From positions 62,001 through 126,000 of the forward strand of contig NZ_JAOVZO020000020.1 of NCBI RefSeq assembly GCF_025717065.2: 64,000 nt of DNA, in the 5' to 3' direction. The number at the start of each line of letters is the position of its first letter. The first letter of the stretch is position 1. A model generated the notes under the pieces. It did not search any database. It saw only the letters and a list, made by a program, of their open reading frames with translations, and was not told the DNA's origin. Positions 53,982 through 64,000 of the stretch are shown one piece after another. Position numbers and translations under genes: made by a program. Source of the DNA: Tahibacter soli. Lineage in GTDB: Bacteria > Pseudomonadota > Gammaproteobacteria > Xanthomonadales > Rhodanobacteraceae.

Positions 53982-55204
53982 GGTGGTCTCAACCGGTCGA
54001 TGCAACATAGGCATGTTGTTTCGATCGGAGAGAAGGCATGGAGAGGTCGCGGTCACGCACCTTGAGTCAAGCGGAGCGACAGGAGGTTTGGCGCCGATTT
54101 CGCGCCGGTGAGTCGTTGCGGCAGATTGCCCGAGGACTGTCGCGCAACGCCTCGTCGGTGACGGATCTGGTCAAAGCACGCGGTGGCGTGGCGCCGATGG
54201 CGTCGCGCCGCTCGGCCCGTACGCTGACATTGCATGATCGCGAACACATTTCGCGAGGGCTTGTTGCCGGTGACTCATTCCGACAGATCGCGTGCGAGTT
54301 GGGCCGGCCAACGAGCACGATCAGTCGCGAAGTGGGTCGTCACGGCGGACGCCAGGGTTATCGCGCGGTGCTGGCCGACGAGCGAGCGTGGCAGCGGGCT
54401 CGTCGTCCGAAGGTGTGCCGTCTGGCGCGCTCACATCGACTACGGCATCAGGTTGCCTCAAAGCTGCGACAGGATTGGTCGCCGAACCAGATTGCCCAAT
54501 GGCTTAAGCTTGAGCATCCGCATGAGCCGGAGCAGCGTGTGTCGCACGAGACGATCTACCGATCCTTGTTCATTCAGGCGCGGGGCGCGCTGAAAAAGGA
54601 GTTGATGACGCATCTGCGATCACAGCGACAACTGCGCCGCTCACGCAACGCCGAGCGTGTGCCGCAAGGTCGAGGACAGATTCCCGATGCGGTTTCGATC
54701 AGCGAGCGTCCCGCACAGATCGAAGATCGGGCAGTACCAGGACACTGGGAAGGCGATTTGATCTGCGGGGCGAACAACAGCTATGTCGGTACCCTGGTGG
54801 AGCGCCACTCTCGTTTTGTGATGCTGGTCAAGCTGGCCGGCAAGGACACGCAGACCGTGGTGCGTGCCCTTGCTCGTCGCATGAAGCGCTTGCCGGCAAC
54901 CCTCAGAGGTTCGCTGACTTGGGACCGTGGTGCGGAAATGACCGCCCATGCCCGCTTCACTCTCGCCACCGACATGGCGGTATACTTTTGCGATCCCCGC
55001 AGTCCGTGGCAACGCGGATCCAACGAAAACACCAATGGGCTATTGCGCCAATACTTGCCGCGCAAGGCCGATTTATCGCTCTTTACACAGACTCAACTCG
55101 ACGCGATTTCGCGACGACTGAACCAACGTCCACGAGAGACGCTGGCATTCAGAACGCCTGCTTTTAAACTCGCACAGGCGTTGCAATGACCGGTTGAGAC
55201 CACC
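53982..55204 (+). mobile_element. Intact IS30-family insertion sequence
   Basis: The 1223-bp element has 25-bp terminal inverted repeats (53982-54006 and 55180-55204) with two mismatches, starting GGTGGTCTCAACCGGTC. A CCC on each side (53979-53981 and 55205-55207) is a likely 3-bp target duplication. One transposase gene fills it. Removing it restores a REP palindrome identical in form to that at 40394-40424, so the insertion interrupted a REP. Intact ends, intact transposase and clean target duplication point to recent arrival. Confidence 0.93.
54038..55189 (+). CDS. IS30-family transposase
   Basis: The 383-residue protein has two helix-turn-helix regions at the N-terminus (AERQEVWRRFRAGESLRQIA, ISRGLVAGDSFRQIACELGR) and an integrase-like catalytic core. 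The DDE triad is D240 (GHWEGDLI), D296 (LTWDRGAE) and E330 (GSNENTNG), with 33 residues between D296 and E330 as expected for IS30. DPRSPWQRGSNENTNG is the family signature. GGAGAGAAGG precedes the ATG at 54038. The stop lies just inside the right inverted repeat. Confidence 0.96.
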   Translation: MERSRSRTLSQAERQEVWRRFRAGESLRQIARGLSRNASSVTDLVKARGGVAPMASRRSARTLTLHDREHISRGLVAGDSFRQIACELGRPTSTISREVGRHGGRQGYRAVLADERAWQRARRPKVCRLARSHRLRHQVASKLRQDWSPNQIAQWLKLEHPHEPEQRVSHETIYRSLFIQARGALKKELMTHLRSQRQLRRSRNAERVPQGRGQIPDAVSISERPAQIEDRAVPGHWEGDLICGANNSYVGTLVERHSRFVMLVKLAGKDTQTVVRALARRMKRLPATLRGSLTWDRGAEMTAHARFTLATDMAVYFCDPRSPWQRGSNENTNGLLRQYLPRKADLSLFTQTQLDAISRRLNQRPRETLAFRTPAFKLAQALQ

Positions 55205-55247
55205 CCCAGCCTGCGCTGGGATGACGAGCGAAAAACAACAACCCAAG

Positions 55248-57662
55248 TCACAACACCGCATGCGCAAAATCAAACCCGAACCCCGGCAACCAATCGCACA
55301 ACGCCGCCCCATGCGCGTAATGCACGCCATGCTTGAGCACGTCGGCGATATCCTGCATCTGCGTCACACCCCCCGCCACGACGATCTTGCCGAGCGAACG
55401 CACGGTCGCCAGCCGCGCAGCGACACTCGTCCACCCCGCCCCGCCCGTCGGCGTGTCGAAGCGCACGAGTCCGAACGCGGCGTGCTGCAGCCAGCGCTGC
55501 GCGCCGTCGGAGTCGTCGTCGACCGTGAGGCATAGCCGCGCGCCGACGCGCTGCACGGCTTCGATCGCCGCGTCGCTCGGCAGGTGTTCGATCAGGTCGC
55601 GCGCCGAGATGTCGAGCGCGACGACGCTCGCCGACAGCTCGTTCGCGCGCAGTTCGGTCGCGAGCCACGGCGCGAATGCGCCGTCCATGATCGAGTCGAC
55701 GCTGATCGGCACGAACACGCGCAGGTCGGCCTTGTTCGCCTCGTGCGCGTCGCGCAGCGCGAGACGGATCACGCGGCGGTCGGCCAGCGTCGCGATGCCC
55801 TGCTCGCGCGCGAGCGGCAGGTACTCGTCGGGGCCGATGAGGATTTCCTGCGAGCTGCGCGGCGGCTTCAGGCGCATGCGCGCGACGTATTGATCCGACA
55901 GATTGCCGGATAGCGGCACGAGCGGCTGGTAGTCGACGACGCTGGTGGTCTTGTCGATCGCGCCGCGCAGCACTGCGCGCACGAGACGCACACGCGGATC
56001 TTCGCTCGCGGCATTCGGGTCGCGCAGATCGAACGCGCACGCGTTGCCGCCCGCCGCCTGCACGCCGACGCCCTGCGCTCGCGCGCGCCGGATCAGCGCC
56101 TCGGCCTTCGCCGCCGGCCCGACGATGCGCTGCGCCGCCAGCGTGAAGCCGAGCTTGAGCGGATCGTCGCCCGACAGCCAGGTGCGCGCGGCGAGCCGCT
56201 CGCGCGCCTCTTCCAGCGCCTCGCGCAACGCGAGTTCGTCGGCACGCTGCGCGAGCGCGAGAAAACCGTAGTCGCCGTACGCGCACAGCGGTCGCGCGAA
56301 CGGCAGCTCGGCCGCCAGCGCCGCGGCGATCTGCTGCGACAGCGTGCCCGCCGCGACGAAACCGACGCGGTCGCGCAGCGCGTCGACGCCGTCGACCGCG
56401 ACGTAGACGATCGCCGCGCACGCTTCGGGCGCGGCATCGGCGACGTGTTCGAGTTCCTGCAGGAACGTTTCGCGAGACGCGAGGATGCCGCGCCGCTCGC
56501 CGCGTGCGGCGCCGGCGTTCGCGCCGAGCGTGCGCGCACGGCGCACGCGGCTCTCGACGGTCATCAGGAGATGCCGCGGCTTGACCGGCTTGGTCAGAAA
56601 ATCGTCGCCGCCCATCGAGATCGCGTCGAAGCGGCGGTCGAGATCCTGCTCGCCGGACAGAAACACGACCGGCAGGAACGAAAAACCCGGCTCGGCGCGA
56701 ATCGCCTGCGCCACTTCGATGCCGTTGCCGTCCGGCAGGTAGAAATCGAGCAGCACGAGATCGGGATGAAAGCTCTGCAGCATCGGCACGACGTCGGTCG
56801 CGGTCGCGCATACCGCGGTCGTGATGCCGCGGTGGTGCAGGATCGATTCGCAGAACTTCGCCTGGCTCGGATCGTCCTCGACGACGAGCACGCGATAGCC
56901 CAGATGCCGGCGCTGTTCCAGCACCTCGTCGATGCGCGCGAGAATCGCCACCGGATCGCGCACGGACACGACGGCGTCGGCGCCGGCGCGCTGCGCGAAC
57001 AGCACGCGCGCCGGATCGGCCGCTTCCGACAGCACGAGGCACAGCGGCGGATCGCGCTGCGCCTGCCGCGCGCGCGCCGCGCTCTGCGACAGTTCGTGCA
57101 GCTTCGGCACGAACGCGTCGTCGACGAGCAGCACGTCGGGCAGATTTTCGGCGAATGCGGCGAGCAGCGCGTCGGCATCGTCGAACGGCCGTACGAGAAA
57201 ACGCTGCGCCCCCAGATACGGCGCGAGCGCTTCGATCTCGCGGCCCGGCGCGCGCAGATAGTGCACGAGGCCGCGCACGTTCTTCGCGACGGCCTTTTTC
57301 GGCGCGCGCGGCGCTTCTTCGGCGACCGGCGCGCCGCCGAGGCGCTCGACCATCCCCGCCAGCGCCTGGCGCTGCGTCGGGCTCGGGATGACGCCCGATT
57401 CCACGAATGAACAAAGGAACACGGTCAGCTCGAGCGCGGTTTCGGCGACGTCGCCCATGCCGAGCGAATCGGCTTCGCCGGTCAACCGTTCGAGTTCTTC
57501 GTGCAGGAGCGAGGCGCGCGCGCCGTCCCACGATCCGGAAAGCCCTTCGCGCCATTGCGCGACGAAGGCATCGAGTTTCTGACGCAACGCGCGGTCGCCG
57601 GACGGCCCGCGCTGCCGTTCGGGCGCGCTCACGGCGCCTTCCGGCGTATCGGTCTCTAGCAT
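55248..57662 (-). CDS. Response regulator with degenerate GGDEF and EAL domains (FimX-like)
   Basis: The 804-residue product begins with an HPt-like helical region (about 20-115), then a degenerate receiver-like region (about 130-250), then a full receiver (about 256-370) with phosphoacceptor D306 (LVLLDFYLPDG) and K358. A GGDEF domain follows whose motif has become YGDYGF (462-467), and an EAL domain where the catalytic Glu of EALxR is replaced (VARMRLKP near 593-600). So it probably neither makes nor cleaves c-di-GMP but binds it or a partner, as FimX does for type IV pili. It is convergent with the IS and divergent from xseA. Confidence 0.88.
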   Translation of the reverse strand: MLETDTPEGAVSAPERQRGPSGDRALRQKLDAFVAQWREGLSGSWDGARASLLHEELERLTGEADSLGMGDVAETALELTVFLCSFVESGVIPSPTQRQALAGMVERLGGAPVAEEAPRAPKKAVAKNVRGLVHYLRAPGREIEALAPYLGAQRFLVRPFDDADALLAAFAENLPDVLLVDDAFVPKLHELSQSAARARQAQRDPPLCLVLSEAADPARVLFAQRAGADAVVSVRDPVAILARIDEVLEQRRHLGYRVLVVEDDPSQAKFCESILHHRGITTAVCATATDVVPMLQSFHPDLVLLDFYLPDGNGIEVAQAIRAEPGFSFLPVVFLSGEQDLDRRFDAISMGGDDFLTKPVKPRHLLMTVESRVRRARTLGANAGAARGERRGILASRETFLQELEHVADAAPEACAAIVYVAVDGVDALRDRVGFVAAGTLSQQIAAALAAELPFARPLCAYGDYGFLALAQRADELALREALEEARERLAARTWLSGDDPLKLGFTLAAQRIVGPAAKAEALIRRARAQGVGVQAAGGNACAFDLRDPNAASEDPRVRLVRAVLRGAIDKTTSVVDYQPLVPLSGNLSDQYVARMRLKPPRSSQEILIGPDEYLPLAREQGIATLADRRVIRLALRDAHEANKADLRVFVPISVDSIMDGAFAPWLATELRANELSASVVALDISARDLIEHLPSDAAIEAVQRVGARLCLTVDDDSDGAQRWLQHAAFGLVRFDTPTGGAGWTSVAARLATVRSLGKIVVAGGVTQMQDIADVLKHGVHYAHGAALCDWLPGFGFDFAHAVL

Positions 57663-57856
57663 GTCGGTGTCACTCGTCGGCCCGCGGCGCCCTGAACCCC
57701 GCGCGGCGAACCGAACTATAACTCAACCGTACCGTTCAGTATTCGGCGTCGCGTTTCTTTACGAATCGCCGGACCCAGCCGTGCGCGACGGCCGCCGTTC
57801 ACCGTACTCGGCTACACTGCCGGCCCGACCGGCGAGCCGGTCCGAAAGCGATAGCG

Positions 57857-59203
57857 ATGTCCGACCTACCGGCCAATCCGTCCGTCGAACGCGAGATATT
57901 CTCGCCTTCGCAGCTCGTGCGGCAGACGCGCGACCTCATCGAAGGCGCGTTTCCGCTGATCTGGATCGAAGGCGAAATTTCCAATTTTTCGCGCCCCGCT
58001 TCGGGGCACCTGTACTTCAGCCTGAAGGACGCCGGCGCGCAGGTGCGCTGCGCGATGTTCAAGCCGAAAAGCACCTGGCTGCGCTTCAAGCCCGTCGACG
58101 GCATGCACGTGCTCGTGCGGGCGCGCGTGAGCCTGTACGAGGCGCGCGGCGAGTTTCAGATCCTCGTCGACCACATGGAGGAAGCCGGCGAAGGCGCGCT
58201 CAAGCGCGAGTTCGAGCGGCTCAAGGCGCAGCTCGCCGCCGAAGGGCTGTTCGACCCGGCGTCCAAGCGCGCGCTGCCGCGCCTGCCGCGACGCATCGGC
58301 GTCGTCACGTCGGCGTCCGGCGCCGCGATTCGCGACGTGCTGGCCGTGCTCGGCCGCCGTTTTCCGCTGGCCGCCGTCGACGTGATTCCGGTGCCGGTGC
58401 AGGGCAAGGAAGCGCCGCCGGCGATCGTCGCGGCGCTGGCCGCCGCGTCGCGCGCCGCCGTGCACGACGTGCTGCTCGTCACGCGCGGCGGCGGCTCGAT
58501 CGAAGACCTGTGGGCGTTCAACGACGAAGCGGTCGCGCGCGCGATCCGCGCGAGCGCGGTGCCGGTGGTTTCGGCGATCGGGCACGAGGTCGACTTCACG
58601 ATCGCCGATTTCGTCGCCGACCTGCGCGCGGCGACGCCGTCGGCCGCGGCCGAACTGCTCGTACCCGACGCGAACGACCTTGCACGCGACCTGCGCCATC
58701 GCCTGACGCGGCTCGAACTCCTGATGCGCCGCGGGCTGCAGGCGCGCGCGCAGCGGCTCGACCGCGCCTATGCGCGCCTCGACGCACACCGGCCGCAGGC
58801 GCGGCTGGCGCTCGGCGCGAGCCGCCTGGCGACCCTGCACCAGCGCCTGCGCCACGCCGCCGCCGAACGCCATCACCGCGCCGAACGCCGCGTCGGCGAC
58901 CTCGCCGCACGGCTCGAACGGCGCCACCCGGCGCGGCAGATCGAACGCGCGCGGCAACTCATCGACGAACGCCACGCGCGCCTGCGGCGCGCGCTGACCG
59001 ACCGGCTCGGCCGCCAGCGCGCGCTCGTCGCGGAACTCGGCCGCACGCTGCACGCGGTCAGCCCGCTCGCGACGCTGTCGCGCGGCTACGCGATCCTGTT
59101 CGACGAGAATGGACGCGTGCTGCGCGCGAGCGGCGACGCGGCGAGCGGCGCGAGCCTGCGCGCGAAACTGCACGACGGAGAGCTGCGCCTGCGCGTGGAC
59201 TAA
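57857..59203 (+). CDS. xseA: Exodeoxyribonuclease VII large subunit
   Basis: XseA is the catalytic subunit of exonuclease VII, which degrades single-stranded DNA. The 448-residue product has the N-terminal OB-fold ([27 protein letters not shown]), the catalytic core with [37 protein letters not shown] and [29 protein letters not shown], and the coiled-coil C-terminal region. TACACT upstream is a possible -10. The small subunit xseB is not in the window. The start at 57857 gives the family N-terminus REIFSPSQL. Confidence 0.97.
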   Translation: MSDLPANPSVEREIFSPSQLVRQTRDLIEGAFPLIWIEGEISNFSRPASGHLYFSLKDAGAQVRCAMFKPKSTWLRFKPVDGMHVLVRARVSLYEARGEFQILVDHMEEAGEGALKREFERLKAQLAAEGLFDPASKRALPRLPRRIGVVTSASGAAIRDVLAVLGRRFPLAAVDVIPVPVQGKEAPPAIVAALAAASRAAVHDVLLVTRGGGSIEDLWAFNDEAVARAIRASAVPVVSAIGHEVDFTIADFVADLRAATPSAAAELLVPDANDLARDLRHRLTRLELLMRRGLQARAQRLDRAYARLDAHRPQARLALGASRLATLHQRLRHAAAERHHRAERRVGDLAARLERRHPARQIERARQLIDERHARLRRALTDRLGRQRALVAELGRTLHAVSPLATLSRGYAILFDENGRVLRASGDAASGASLRAKLHDGELRLRVD

Positions 59204-59294
59204 ATGGTCTGTAACAGGCCACCAGCCCCGAATGTCGCATTGAAACTCGCACCGCGCGCTCCCAGAATCGACGAACCTCGACACGGAGAAGCGC

Positions 59295-60935
<1,641 letters not shown>

Positions 60936-60940
60936 AGACC

Positions 60941-61483
60941 ATGAAAACGTATCGAGACCAGCTCGCACGCCTGCGTAAAGATCTTTTCGACAAACAAGAT
61001 GGAAAGAAAACTGGATTACTGAGAGATTCGCACGTCGAAGCTTTTTTGCTACTCGCCGACGAGTTCGAGTCACTGCTCCGAGAGTTTGATGAAAAAGATG
61101 TTCGGCTCAAACAGTTGCGACTCGAAGCGGCCTCAAACAGCAACCCTAACCACGATTGCATGACGGGTGCAACCAAGTGGATAGACGGACCTTATTCCTC
61201 GATCCGAGCACCTTTCTACTCGTTTAGTAAGGAAGCCGCACACACTCTCGAAGTGCATCGGCATCGACCGAAAACGTCATCGGAAGACAAATCGAGAGCC
61301 GAGAGTCAAGGCGGCGCACGCTACGAACTCGGCATTGAAGTTGATTCACTGGGCAAATTCATCGACAGAACATCAAAAGGTATAGATTGGCATCGATGCT
61401 ATTCAAACATTCGCGACCTGCAACTGTCGTTGAACCTCTACATTTCATTGGATGGCCTTGAGCGAGAACTGCGACGCTTCTAG
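60941..61483 (+). CDS. AT-rich orphan gene between the ThDP enzyme and aldehyde dehydrogenase
   Basis: The 180-residue product has no family that I recognise. It is helical and charged, with a Lys/Asp-rich start (KTYRDQLARLRKDLFDKQDG), coiled-coil-like heptads near 30-60, and an SFSKEAAHTLEVHRH middle. The DNA is markedly less GC-rich than the two flanking genes, and codon use is different (many Lys, Ser and Asn codons ending in A or T). It begins five bases after the previous stop. It appears to have been inserted into an otherwise conserved two-gene operon. Confidence 0.65.
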   Translation: MKTYRDQLARLRKDLFDKQDGKKTGLLRDSHVEAFLLLADEFESLLREFDEKDVRLKQLRLEAASNSNPNHDCMTGATKWIDGPYSSIRAPFYSFSKEAAHTLEVHRHRPKTSSEDKSRAESQGGARYELGIEVDSLGKFIDRTSKGIDWHRCYSNIRDLQLSLNLYISLDGLERELRRF

Positions 61484-61510
61484 CAAATAATTCGCGATGG
61501 AGAGACTCAA

Positions 61511-62947
61511 ATGACATTGCGGCAAACATACCCCTACTACCTCGCCAACCGCCCCGTCGCCGCGAACACCGCGCTCGAGGTCACCGACAAGTACACCGGC
61601 AAGGTCGCCACGCGCGTAGCGCTCGCCGATGCGAAGGCGATCGACGCCGCGATCGCCGCGGCCGTCGAGGCACAGGAACCGCTGCGCCGCTTCGCGCCGT
61701 ACCAGCGCCAGGCCGTGCTCGAACACTGCGTCGCGCGGTTTCGCGAACGCTACGACGAGCTCGCGCTCGCGCTGTGCATCGAAGCCGGCAAGCCGATCAA
61801 GGACGCGCGCGGCGAAGTCACGCGCCTGATCGACACGTTCAAGGTCGCCGCCGAAGAAGCCGTACGCATCGACGGCGAAGTGGTGAACCTCGAAATCTCC
61901 GCGCGCGCGAAAGGCTATCGCGGCTTCACCAAGCGCGTGCCGATCGGCCCGTGTTCGTTCATTTCGCCGTTCAACTTTCCGCTGAACCTCGCCGCGCACA
62001 AGGTTGCCCCGGCGATCGCCGCCGGCTGTCCGTTCGTGCTGAAACCGGCCAGCCGCACGCCGATCGGCGCGCTGATCATCGGCGAAGTGCTGGCCGAAAC
62101 CGATCTGCCGGTCGGCGCGTTCTCGATCCTGCCCGCGCATCGCGACGGCGCCGATCTTTTCACCGTCGACGAGCGCTTCAAACTGCTCTCGTTCACCGGT
62201 TCGCCGGGCGTCGGCTGGGATCTGAAAGCCAAAGCCGGCAAGAAGAAGGTGGTACTCGAACTCGGCGGCAACGCCGCGTGCATCGTCGACGCCGATCAGC
62301 GCGACCGCCTCGACTACGTCGTCGAACGCCTCGTTTTCGGTGCATTCTACCAATCGGGACAAAGCTGCATCAGCGTGCAGCGCATCCTCGTGCACGAAGA
62401 TCTCTACGCCGAACTGCGCGAGCGCTTCGTCGCGAAGGTGTCGTCGCTCGTCGCCGGCGATCCGCGCGACGAGAAGACGTTCATCGGCCCGATGATCGAC
62501 GAGAAGGAAGCCTCGCGCCTCGACGGCTGGATCCAGGAAGCGGTCAGGTCGGGCGCCAAGCTCCTGTGCGGCGGCAGGCGCACCGGCGCGATGCTCGAAG
62601 CCACCGTGCTCGAAAACGTCGATGCAACCCAGAACGTATCGTGCCAGGAGGCGTTCGGTCCGGTCGCGCTGCTGCAGCCGTACCGCGATTTCGACGAGGC
62701 GGTGCGCGCCGTCAACGACTCGACGTTCGGACTGCAGGCCGGCGTGTTCACCTACGACGTGCGCAAGGCGATGCGCGCGTGGGACGAACTCGAGGTCGGC
62801 GGCGTCGTCGTCGGCGACGTGCCGAGCTTCCGCGTCGACAACATGCCTTACGGCGGCGTCAAGGATTCTGGTCTCGGCCGCGAAGGCATCCGCTACGCGC
62901 TCGAGGACATGACCGAGATTCGCCTGCTCGTGATGCGCGACCCGTGA
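61511..62947 (+). CDS. NAD(P)-dependent aldehyde dehydrogenase
   Basis: The 478-residue product has the aldehyde dehydrogenase fold: GPCSFISPFNFPLNLAAHK (cofactor), LLSFTGSPGVG, the catalytic ELGGNAACIV (Glu) and GQSCISVQRI (Cys), and the C-terminal EAFGPVALLQPY. It lies behind the acetolactate synthase-like gene, a pairing seen in other proteobacteria, with the orphan gene in between. GGAGA precedes the ATG at 61511. The aldehyde substrate is unknown. Confidence 0.93.
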   Translation: MTLRQTYPYYLANRPVAANTALEVTDKYTGKVATRVALADAKAIDAAIAAAVEAQEPLRRFAPYQRQAVLEHCVARFRERYDELALALCIEAGKPIKDARGEVTRLIDTFKVAAEEAVRIDGEVVNLEISARAKGYRGFTKRVPIGPCSFISPFNFPLNLAAHKVAPAIAAGCPFVLKPASRTPIGALIIGEVLAETDLPVGAFSILPAHRDGADLFTVDERFKLLSFTGSPGVGWDLKAKAGKKKVVLELGGNAACIVDADQRDRLDYVVERLVFGAFYQSGQSCISVQRILVHEDLYAELRERFVAKVSSLVAGDPRDEKTFIGPMIDEKEASRLDGWIQEAVRSGAKLLCGGRRTGAMLEATVLENVDATQNVSCQEAFGPVALLQPYRDFDEAVRAVNDSTFGLQAGVFTYDVRKAMRAWDELEVGGVVVGDVPSFRVDNMPYGGVKDSGLGREGIRYALEDMTEIRLLVMRDP

Positions 62948-63003
62948 CACGGAACGCATGCCGCATGCGCGGCATGCTCGGCCCCGCATCGTCGGAGGCC
63001 GCA

Positions 63004-64000
63004 ATGTCCACCTTTGTCCGCTCTCTCGCCGCCGTCGCCGCGCTCGTCGCGACGGCGGCGTCGGCGCAGAACCATCCGTTCCCGCAGCACGTGCGCTACG
63101 CGGCCGGCAGCATCGTGCCGAACCATCGCACGCAGTCGCAGCGCGACCAGGACGTGCGCGACGCGTACGGCCGCTGGAAGACGGCGTACCTGCGCACGGC
63201 CGGCACGGTCGGCGGCAATACGCTGTGGCGCGTCGTGTGCGACACCGACGGCAACGACAACACCGTCTCGGAAGGCCAGGGCTACGGCATGGTCGTCGTC
63301 GCGCTGATGGCCGGACACGACGCCGACGCGCGCACGATCTTCGACGGTCTCGCGCGCTACTACGACGCGCACCGCAGCGCCGGCGACGGCCGTCTGATGA
63401 GCTGGAACGTCAACGCGGCAGGTCAGTCGCAGGACGGCAACTCGAGCGCGTTCGACGGCGACAACGACATCGCGCTGGGCTTTCTCATCGCCGCGAGCCA
63501 GTGGAGCGGCGGCGCGATCGACTACCGCGCCAAGGCGCTCGACGTGATCGCGGGACAAGCCGCCTCGGTCATGGGGCAGACGACGGCACTGCCGCTGCTC
63601 GGCGACTGGGTCGTGCCGGGCGGCGCGCAGTACAACCAGTACACGCCGCGCACGTCCGACTTCATGCCGGCGCACTTCTTGAACTTTTCAGCCGCGAGCG
63701 GCGCCGCGATCTGGAAGCTCGCGATCGCGGCGACGACGCAGGCGACCGAACACCTGCAGACGACGTACGCGACGACCACCGGCCTCGTGCCCGACTTCAC
63801 GTTGCGCGAATCGGCGGGGTCGCCGAACGTCAAACCCGCGCCCGCGGGTTTTCTCGAAGGCCCGCACGACGGCCACTACAACTACAACGCGGGGCGCGTG
63901 CCATGGCGCCTGGGCACCTACGCGCTGCTGCACGCCGACGCGGCGACCGCGCGACAGGTGCGGCGCATGTCGCAGTGGCTGCAGGGCAGCACGGGCGGCG
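63004..64000 (+). CDS. Glycoside hydrolase family 8 enzyme, 3' end outside the window
   Basis: The visible 332 residues start with a Sec signal (MSTFVRSLAAVAALVATAASA) and then the GH8 (alpha/alpha)6 barrel. Motifs include SEGQGYGMVVVAL with the catalytic Glu and AFDGDNDIALGF with the Asp of the active cleft. GH8 contains endoglucanases, chitosanases, lichenases and reducing-end xylanases, and the visible part does not decide between them. Secretion suggests polysaccharide degradation outside the cell. GGAGG lies upstream of the ATG at 63004. The C-terminal part continues past the window. Confidence 0.93.
   Translation, partial: MSTFVRSLAAVAALVATAASAQNHPFPQHVRYAAGSIVPNHRTQSQRDQDVRDAYGRWKTAYLRTAGTVGGNTLWRVVCDTDGNDNTVSEGQGYGMVVVALMAGHDADARTIFDGLARYYDAHRSAGDGRLMSWNVNAAGQSQDGNSSAFDGDNDIALGFLIAASQWSGGAIDYRAKALDVIAGQAASVMGQTTALPLLGDWVVPGGAQYNQYTPRTSDFMPAHFLNFSAASGAAIWKLAIAATTQATEHLQTTYATTTGLVPDFTLRESAGSPNVKPAPAGFLEGPHDGHYNYNAGRVPWRLGTYALLHADAATARQVRRMSQWLQGSTGG

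Noticed and set aside
53638-54111. A 157-codon frame over structured element copy 3 and the left end of the IS
   Set aside because: It crosses from a repeat into the IS inverted repeat and cannot predate the insertion. No similarity was recognised.

Overview
The window is one contiguous piece of a chromosome from a very GC-rich gammaproteobacterium. The run aat-infA-clpA-clpS-nudix-mnmA-hflD, the block yciO-scpA-scpB-rluB, the REP-type hairpin repeats, and a secreted protease ending in an 'IFVNGFE'-like tail all point to the order Xanthomonadales (Lysobacterales), probably a Rhodanobacteraceae/Dokdonella-like lineage. That placement is inferred from gene order and motifs, not from a database search.

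Layout. 1-6.3 kb: translation and proteostasis genes (aat, infA, clpA/clpS, nudJ, mnmA, hflD). 6.3-12 kb: aconitase acnA with a PsrA-like operator in its promoter, a small lipoprotein, a FadD-type acyl-CoA ligase and a PilZ protein. 12-20 kb: dinB, pgm, yciO, the condensin partners scpA/scpB and the pseudouridine synthase rluB; the last two carry long low-complexity tails. 20-27 kb: a CsgG-like protein, a small unknown, arsC-lysR, and a Tat-exported molybdenum hydroxylase operon (large subunit, 2Fe-2S subunit, triheme cytochrome c). 27-34 kb: a secreted multi-domain subtilisin, the omega-amidase/glutamine-methionine aminotransferase pair, and a membrane-stress operon (DUF883, holin-like, YqjK-like, AI-2E transporter). 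35-40 kb: an ECF sigma factor with a membrane partner carrying a TonB-box-like motif, a frameshifted yigZ and an ABC exporter. 41-46 kb: a SnoaL-like protein, a YeiH-type exporter divergent from a LysR regulator, a phospholipase D-like enzyme and a quinone-oxidoreductase-like protein. 46.4-52.5 kb: an unfamiliar operon encoding a 1201-aa propeller-containing protein, a pentapeptide-repeat protein and a DUF6940-like protein. 52.6-55.2 kb: an accessory patch with a broken parD, a SymE-like toxin, REP sequences and an intact IS30-family element. 55-64 kb: a FimX-like degenerate GGDEF/EAL response regulator, xseA, an acetolactate synthase/aldehyde dehydrogenase pair interrupted by an AT-rich orphan gene, and the start of a family 8 glycoside hydrolase.

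The most interesting signal is non-coding. Three copies of a ~310-bp element (39943-40253 minus, 40455-40764 plus, 53643-53957 plus) share the same order of hairpins although the stem sequences differ by compensatory changes. Four successive hairpins in each copy expose AGGAA, AGGGA or A(N)GGA in the loop, the signature of CsrA/RsmA-binding RNAs of the CsrB/RsmZ type. Each copy has REP palindromes nearby, and the IS30 element sits precisely inside the REP downstream of copy 3. These elements are candidates for a dispersed, mobile family of RsmA-sponge RNAs.
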